NCBI RefSeq assembly: GCF_017654505.1
Contig: NC_054565.1
Coordinates: forward strand, 210,890-274,889
Source: Polyodon spathula
Lineage: Eukaryota; Chordata; Actinopteri; Acipenseriformes; Polyodontidae
Length of the DNA stretch: 64,000 nucleotides
Reading direction: 5' to 3'
Shown here: in pieces, positions 59,148 through 64,000 of the stretch
Layout of the letters: the number at the start of each line of letters is the position of its first letter
How positions within the stretch are numbered: position 1 is the stretch's first letter
Translations under genes and position numbers: made by a program
The notes under the pieces: model-generated
Database searches by the model: none
The model's input: only the letters and a program-made list of their open reading frames with translations
What the model was told of the DNA's origin: nothing

Positions 59148-60025
59148 TTAGAGTTTGTGTCCTCTGTGAATTCGCTGGTGTGAAACAAGGTGTCCGGACT
59201 GACTGAAACTCATTCCACAGTCAGAGCAGCGGTATGGTTTCTCTCCTGAGTGAGTTCGCTGGTGTGAAACCAGCCTGTGTGACCGACTGAAACACTTCCC
59301 ACAGTCAGAGCAGTAATATGGTTTCTCTCCTGTGTGAATTCTCTGGTGTGCTTTCAGGGTTCCTGAGTGACTGAAACTCTTCCCACAGTCAGAGCAATGA
59401 TACGGTTTCTCTCCTGTGTGAGTTCTCTGGTGTGCTTTCAGGTTTCCTGATAGATTGAAACTCTTCCCACAGTCAGAGCAATGATACGGTTTCTCTCCTG
59501 TGTGAATTCTCTGGTGTTCTTTCAGGGTTCCTGAGTGACTGAAACTCTTCCCACAGTCAGAGCAGTGATATGGTTTCTCTCCTGTGTGAATTCTCTGGTG
59601 TTCTTTCAGGGCTCCTGAGTGACTGAAACTCATTCCACAGTAAAAGCAGTGATATGGTTTCTCTCCTGTGTGAGTTCGCTGGTGTGAAACAAGGTGTCCG
59701 GACTGACCAAAACTCATTCCACAGTCAGAGCAGAAATACGGTTTCTCTCCTTTGTGGGTTCGCTGATGTGTTTTCAGGGTTCCTGACTGGCTGAAACTCT
59801 TCCCACAATAAGAGCAGCAATACGGTTTCTCTCCTGTGTGAATTCTCTGGTGTGCTTTCAGGGTTCCTGACCTATTGAAACTCTTCCCACAGTCTAAGCA
59901 GTGATATGGTTTCTCTCTTGTGTGAATTCTCTGTTTTTTCTTTAAATGCCCTAACTGGGTAAAACCTTTCCCACAGTCAGGATATTCTGCACCGTCCACC
60001 CTCACTTTAGCTGCTGGACTGGAAC
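59148..60025 (-). CDS. C2H2 zinc-finger protein, terminal exon (9 good fingers + 1 degenerate)
   Basis: A probable nuclear DNA-binding protein. The - strand exon starts at 60025 after a good 3' splice site (CATATTTTCCAG), with two bases completing a split codon and reading [21 protein letters not shown]; it stops at 59148. Finger 1 lacks the first Cys and the first His. Fingers 2-10 are intact (C-x2-C-x12-H-x3-H) with TGEKPY-type linkers, one altered to KGEKPY and one to SGEKPY. Helix positions -1,2,3,6 read RGTA, QGTT, QGHS, HGAE, HGTE, LGNA, HGTA, RHRS, QGHS for fingers 2-10. The last finger is followed by a short RGHKL tail. No KRAB, SCAN or BTB domain is in this exon; upstream exons, if any, lie at higher coordinates and I did not find them. 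This is the best host-gene candidate in the window; a recent duplicate or pseudogene cannot be excluded. Confidence 0.85.
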
Positions 60026-60959
60026 CTGGAAAATATGAACAGCAAAGAAAGTTAGAGGGACTGCTAGTAGGCTTAAAGTTGGTTCATACTTCAGACTCCA
60101 ACCTAATCCTATAGTCGGAGTCGAAGGTCTCTGACTATGCGACAGGTCAGAATTATGTCACACAAACTCTTGAGACGTGCATCTGTTTTGGAAAGTCGTA
60201 CAGCCTTTTCTCATGCGTCTGCAACCTGACATTGCATGGGGTCTGCGCCGGACGTATCGCATTCATTTACGACAGATGTATGAATCAACCCCTAGGGCAT
60301 GTGGCTCGGTGGAGGAGTGGATTAAAGCATGTGAATGGCAGCTGTGGGGGCTTGCACTGGGTTACACCAGTTTAAAAAAAAGAGAAGTTAAACTTAGTTA
60401 AAGTTAAACGAGAGCAGCCATTTATAAAATAACTTTGCAATAGACTTAAAGTTATATGAAATTATATGTCAGGATGTGAACAATGAAAAGAAATGACAGG
60501 TACATTATTTAAGCAGCTGTAGAAACACGTGGGGACATTGTCACTGGACACTGTCACTGGATATTCACCTCCCAAATGTCCAGCATGCTTTTGCTCACGT
60601 GACTATCAATGTGACCTTTGGGAGCTCGAAATAAGCAAAGCCCTGTCTGGACATATTGTGATAAAAATGTAGACTGTGTTCTGCAGAGCTCGGTTACAGC
60701 AGCAGTACAGGAACAACGTTAAAGCACCTGAAAACAAAGTGTCCTGTACATACAGTGTGTGCTTCTACTACCGGTGCTAGATCTAGTGTGGAGGAGGTGG
60801 GAACCAGACAAACAACAATGCAGGTGATATAACTCTGGGTGTTGTTTTGTTAGTTTGCACCCTCCACAGGGACGGAGGTGTCGGTTTAGTTTGCACCTGC
60901 TATTGTGGGTCTTTTTTTTTTTTTTTTTTTTAAGAAGAGAAAATTGCTTCAATTTTTTG
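60026..60959. other. Putative intron / unassigned sequence
   Basis: Upstream of the zinc-finger exon on its strand. It contains a T run (about 60910-60931) and a short repeat GACATTGTCACTGGACACTGTCACTGG (about 60534-60560). An open frame at 60177-60401 (+) is not recognised. Confidence 0.5.
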
Positions 60960-61440
60960 TCGTCTTTTTTCCTACTGCTGCCAGTCAGAAGAAAGGGAAG
61001 ATGACCATCAATGATACTTTTGGGATATGCCTGTTTGTCAGGTATTCGCTGAGCATTTTATATCAAAGCTGCCAACAGGATCCTCCGCGGAGTGACATGC
61101 TCAGTCCCGCCTCACCGAGGTAATAAACTGTCACTGCATGGAGACGTCAGACTCTTTTGCATTGAACCTGCGAATGCAAGGGATGCGACTTCACAAGGTT
61201 GGTGGTCATCTTCTCTTTCAGGGAACCGGGGTTCGAAGATGACCGCAAGTGATACTTTTGGGAAAGTATACCAAAGCCGTCGTGAGGGAGAATGAGCGGA
61301 CATCATATGAGGGACATCTCGCTACCGGCACCTAGTGTTGGTGGTGTGAGCATGCAACCTCAAGGACCCTGGTGAGTATTAAATGCATAGAGGGAGTTAC
61401 GACATTAAGTCGGTAGAACATGGTAAAATGTATGCAGGGT
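60960..61440 (-). repeat. Probable terminal region of the DIRS-like element
   Basis: AAGATGACC..CAA(T/G)TGATACTTTTGGGA occurs twice (about 60998-61025 and 61236-61262) as a direct repeat. The second copy is preceded by TTCAGGGAACCGGGGTTCGAAGATGACC. DIRS elements have complex split repeats at their ends, and this position next to the recombinase remnant fits. The exact end is not determined. Confidence 0.45.
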
Positions 61441-62025
61441 AGTCCAGCTAGCCGCAGTACATATATCGGTCAACGGTCACTAGAATATGAGTGCCCGGGG
61501 ATATGGCTGCTAGGTACACATTCTGCAGAGCACTCACTACTGCGCCCGAGAGACCTAGGGCGGACAGACGGTCCCGTTCAGGGGATAGACCCACAGTTGG
61601 AGTCTGTCCAGTTCTGGGTGCCAGAGTGTGCCTTTCGTCTGACTGAGGAGATCCATGCGCAGTGGTATCTCCCAGGCCTGGCCTTGCAGCAGCTAGCAGA
61701 GGTTCGAAAACCAGGTTCTCCTGAGCCATCTGGGGGACAACAGGAGGACTTTTGCTTCCTCTCTCCTGACCTTCTAGGAAGGCAGGGAGCAGCGGTAGTC
61801 GAGAAAGTGTATAAGGCACTTTGGGCCACTCGTGCGCTAGGGCGTCGACGCCTAGTGAACCGCCACAGCTGTGGAGAGAGAACCACAGGGGGCAATGGGT
61901 CATCTCTGCTGTAGCAAAGAGATCGACCTGGGCTTCCCCGAAAATGCGCTGCACCACCTGAGGGTGCAGTCGCCATTGTGACGGGTGAGATGTACAGCCC
62001 GGAGGGATAGGAGGTGCCTCTGTGC

Positions 62026-62724
62026 CTAGATCAGCAGCTGAAAGGCTATGCGGTGTAACCCTGGGGACCCTGGTTGAAACAGGGCCAGGCAGTTCTGAAT
62101 AGGAGCTACCCTGTCATCTGAATCCAGCCAGAGACCCAAATAGACCGTGCTCTGCACTGGTGTTAATTGGCTTTTTTTGCATTGTTGAGGGTGAGACCCA
62201 GTCTTGACAGATGCTCCGTCACAATTGGTGTGGGCCACTGCTCCTTCCTAGGACTGGGAACAAATTAACCTGGAGTTCAGGTAATTCATCTCCCTGATCC
62301 CCTGCAGCTGCAAGGGAAGGGCTAAGGAGAGGCTGAATGACAGCACAGAAAACTCAACAACACTTCCCATGAAATGCGAAGTGGAGATATTTACTGGACA
62401 GATAAGAACATGAAAATACGCGTCCTTCAGGTCCACTGTTACAAACAAGACGATGTGGCGATGTATGACCATCTGGAAACTCCTCTCCCTCAAGAACCCG
62501 TTGAGGTGTCTAGGTCTAGGATGGGGCAAAGGCCACCAAACTTTTTTGGCACCAAGAAATACCACGAGTAGAACCCCTCTCTTTGAGACGTGTGTTCTAC
62601 GAGACTGGTGGCTTGTTTTTGAAGTAGTGTCTCTACCTCTTGTTACCGGGGAGGGGGTCCAGAGTGGAACTGCAGTACATAGCCATTGCGTACGATGGCA
62701 AGCACCCACAAGTCCGAGGTGCAA
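62026..62724 (-). pseudogene. DIRS-like RT / RNase H remnant
   Basis: The segment 62724-62248 contains the N-terminal RT motif VTVDLKDAYFHV and a truncated LSFSLSLALPLQ (in place of the usual PFGLSLAP). The following frame (62238-62026) contains the RNase H onset (TPVQSTVYLGLWLDSD). The piece between them, which should hold the catalytic YxDD, is missing, so the protein cannot function. Confidence 0.75.
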
Positions 62725-62974
62725 CTGTGCAGCATTCCATCAAGGTAGGCCATGATCCTGCATTGGCCTTTAGCATACAGGATCCTTGAACAGGCCTCCC
62801 ACTAGGGGAGCTCCCAGTAAGGCCGCTATGGTGGAATCCACCGGAGGGAACAGTGCAAGCCCTACTGCCACTGCTCCTTTCATGGCAGCAAGTGCGGCTG
62901 CGCTCTTGGACACGCTGGGTGCTAAGGCCGGGTGTTGCCAAGAGGATTTGACCCCTCCAGGCAGTCCGGGAATG

Positions 62975-63745
62975 TCAGAAAAGGCTGGGGGACGAAGTCT
63001 GCACTGGTCTGAAAACAGGCCTGCTCTGCTCGGAACTTGCCTTCCAGGGTACCTGGAGGTAGTTGGCGGCCCTTTCTATCAGTGCCCGAACTGAGTTTGA
63101 GAGCACTGGAATCTCAGGCTCAGAGGCGAGCTCAGAGCTCATGGGCGTAATTTCCTCATCCCACGAAGCTGCTAGGGAGAGATCATCCTGTTCCTCCTCA
63201 CTTATCACCACATCCTGCTGATGAACCTCTGATGAAGCCACCTGCAAAGCCGGGGTATGCTCTGGGGCAGGCGCTGGTAGGGGTAGGGCAGGCGCGTGGG
63301 TGACTTGCTGCCTGCTTAAGTGCTCGAGTATCTGGGCCATTTGGCAATGTCCCTTGCCTGGTCCGTGTTTCTACCTCTCTTTCTGCCCCTCGAGGGAGAT
63401 CTAGAGCGACTGCAGGGGCACTGTGGAGCCTGGATGCAAGGAACACTTTGGAGGATGGGGAGGGGAGGCCTGGGATCCCGAGACCGACGACGGCTCTCCT
63501 AGGCTGGCTGCAAGAGTCTCCTCTGAGAAAAGTGCCATTCTGCTTTGCAGGGTCTTTTCTTTGGACCCGGCACAAATAGTGCAGGACAACCTGTCTGCCA
63601 AAGCAGCAGAGGTGTGCTCAATGTGCAGGCACAGGGTGTTTGTCCTGTGGAAGCAATTTCCACCTGCAGAATGTGGAAATTCAACATTTTCAGTCAAGGT
63701 GTTTAGCTCTGGTGCGTCGACGGAGCCAAAGCACCTAGGCGTCAA
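62975..63745 (-). pseudogene. DIRS-like gag remnant
   Basis: The segment 63745-63401 is cysteine-bearing (H-x2-HT..C-x2-C pattern). It is followed after a frameshift near 63330-63400 by an acidic region (63340-62975) rich in E/D and ending in the RALIERAANYLQVPW block typical of DIRS gag proteins of fishes. The gag initiation region lies further right or has decayed. Confidence 0.65.
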
Positions 63746-64000
63746 GGCTGTATATCACCAAACAACCCAGAGGGGATTGAGTGTGTTGGTAGAAGCATCG
63801 CAGTTGAAGCGGGGAGCCGGTGAGTCCTTGAGGCACAGAGGGTGTCAAAGCACTGAGGTACCAGGTACCGAGGCTATGGAGCACCAAGGGTCTCAAGGAT
63901 ATAGGGGCGCAAGGCTTAAAAACCTCGAAGCGCCAAGGCATTAAGGTCTCGAGGTACCGAGGCTATGGAGCGCAGGGGCATCAATGCACAGAGCTTAAAG
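63746..64000. repeat. Short imperfect tandem repeats (ACCGAGGC / CACCAAGG type)
   Basis: Phrases such as GTACCGAGGCTATGGAGC (63868-63885 and 63953-63970), GCACCAAGG and GCGCCAAGGC recur every 8-12 bases from about 63825 to the window edge. This may be the repetitive N-terminal coding part of the DIRS gag or a small minisatellite. Confidence 0.6.

Larger units (their letters stand above)
61441..63745 (-). mobile_element. DIRS-like tyrosine-recombinase retroelement, decayed
   Basis: The - strand keeps the DIRS order gag, RT, RNase H, recombinase in broken frames. The gag-like part (63745-62630) has a cysteine/histidine stretch (CLHIEHTSAALADRLSCTIC) and ALIERAANYLQVPW. The RT start (about 62600-62248) has VTVDLKDAYFHV. 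The RNase H area (62238-61870) has VYLGLWLDSDDRVAP and QVDLFATAEMTHCPLWFSL. Then comes the start of a recombinase-like region (LSALGLSGAVVSALQNV, about 61550-61500). The RT catalytic box and most of the recombinase are deleted. Confidence 0.8.

Noticed and set aside
58880..59188. 102-aa frame after the zinc-finger exon
   Set aside because: It lies mostly in the 3' untranslated region in another frame and shows no recognisable domain.
60177..60401. 74-aa open frame upstream of the zinc-finger exon as a transposase piece
   Set aside because: It slightly resembles DNA-transposon proteins, but no catalytic motif or terminal repeats could be found.

Overview
This is a repeat-dominated stretch of a vertebrate nuclear genome. 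Vertebrate signs are CR1/L2-type LINEs, Tc1 and hAT DNA transposons, a DIRS retroelement, 7SL-RNA-derived sequence, a tandem C2H2 zinc-finger exon with a 3' splice site, and CA microsatellites. The mix points to a fish. From memory of the LINE 3' end I lean to a non-teleost ray-finned fish (sturgeon, paddlefish or bichir); this is inference. No bacterial genes are present. Most open reading frames are transposon remnants or by-products of tandem repeats.

Layout. (1) 1-15490: a CpG-rich satellite built on an 18-bp unit with higher-order blocks of about 0.4 and 1.3 kb, split by a 5'-truncated LINE (10538-13457). (2) 15693-28760: a second, AT-rich satellite of about 33 bp per unit, most units carrying the octamer ATTTGCAT/ATGCAAAT. 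It is split by a full-length LINE on the + strand (16151-20247) and a truncated LINE on the - strand (21934-24900), and it contains orientation switches. (3) 28760-34310: a tRNA-Gly(TCC)-like pseudogene, two 7SL-RNA-like copies sharing a duplicated upstream region, the decayed 3' part of an RLE-type (R2/NeSL/HERO-like) retrotransposon, and a gag-like zinc-knuckle ORF. (4) 34336-39353: an old LINE split by a younger full-length LINE on the opposite strand. (5) 40283-47568: a Tc1 element with a partly deleted right end, a 500-bp assembly gap, a frameshifted transposon-associated gene, a 1.6-kb hAT-like element with an 8-bp target duplication, and a second Tc1-like element. (6) 48085-57203: two more nearly full-length LINEs, one with an uninterrupted ORF1 and a 5' UTR of tandem 272-bp units. 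(7) 57204-60025: a possible solo LTR, a 24-bp minisatellite, and the terminal exon of a C2H2 zinc-finger gene, the only good host-gene candidate. (8) 60960-64000: a decayed DIRS-like element on the - strand.

The LINE copies belong to one family. ORF1 has a C2-C2 zinc motif, a coiled coil and an SGNH esterase; ORF2 has an AP-type endonuclease and a reverse transcriptase; the 3' tail is a short ACATAAGA-type repeat. No copy has both ORFs intact. The window reads as heterochromatin-like, satellite-rich DNA next to a transposon-dense gene-poor region. I could not demonstrate a wholly new functional system. The best leads are the CpG-rich satellite that stays open in several frames, the octamer-bearing satellite, the monomeric 5' UTR of the LINE, and the duplicated 7SL-like locus.
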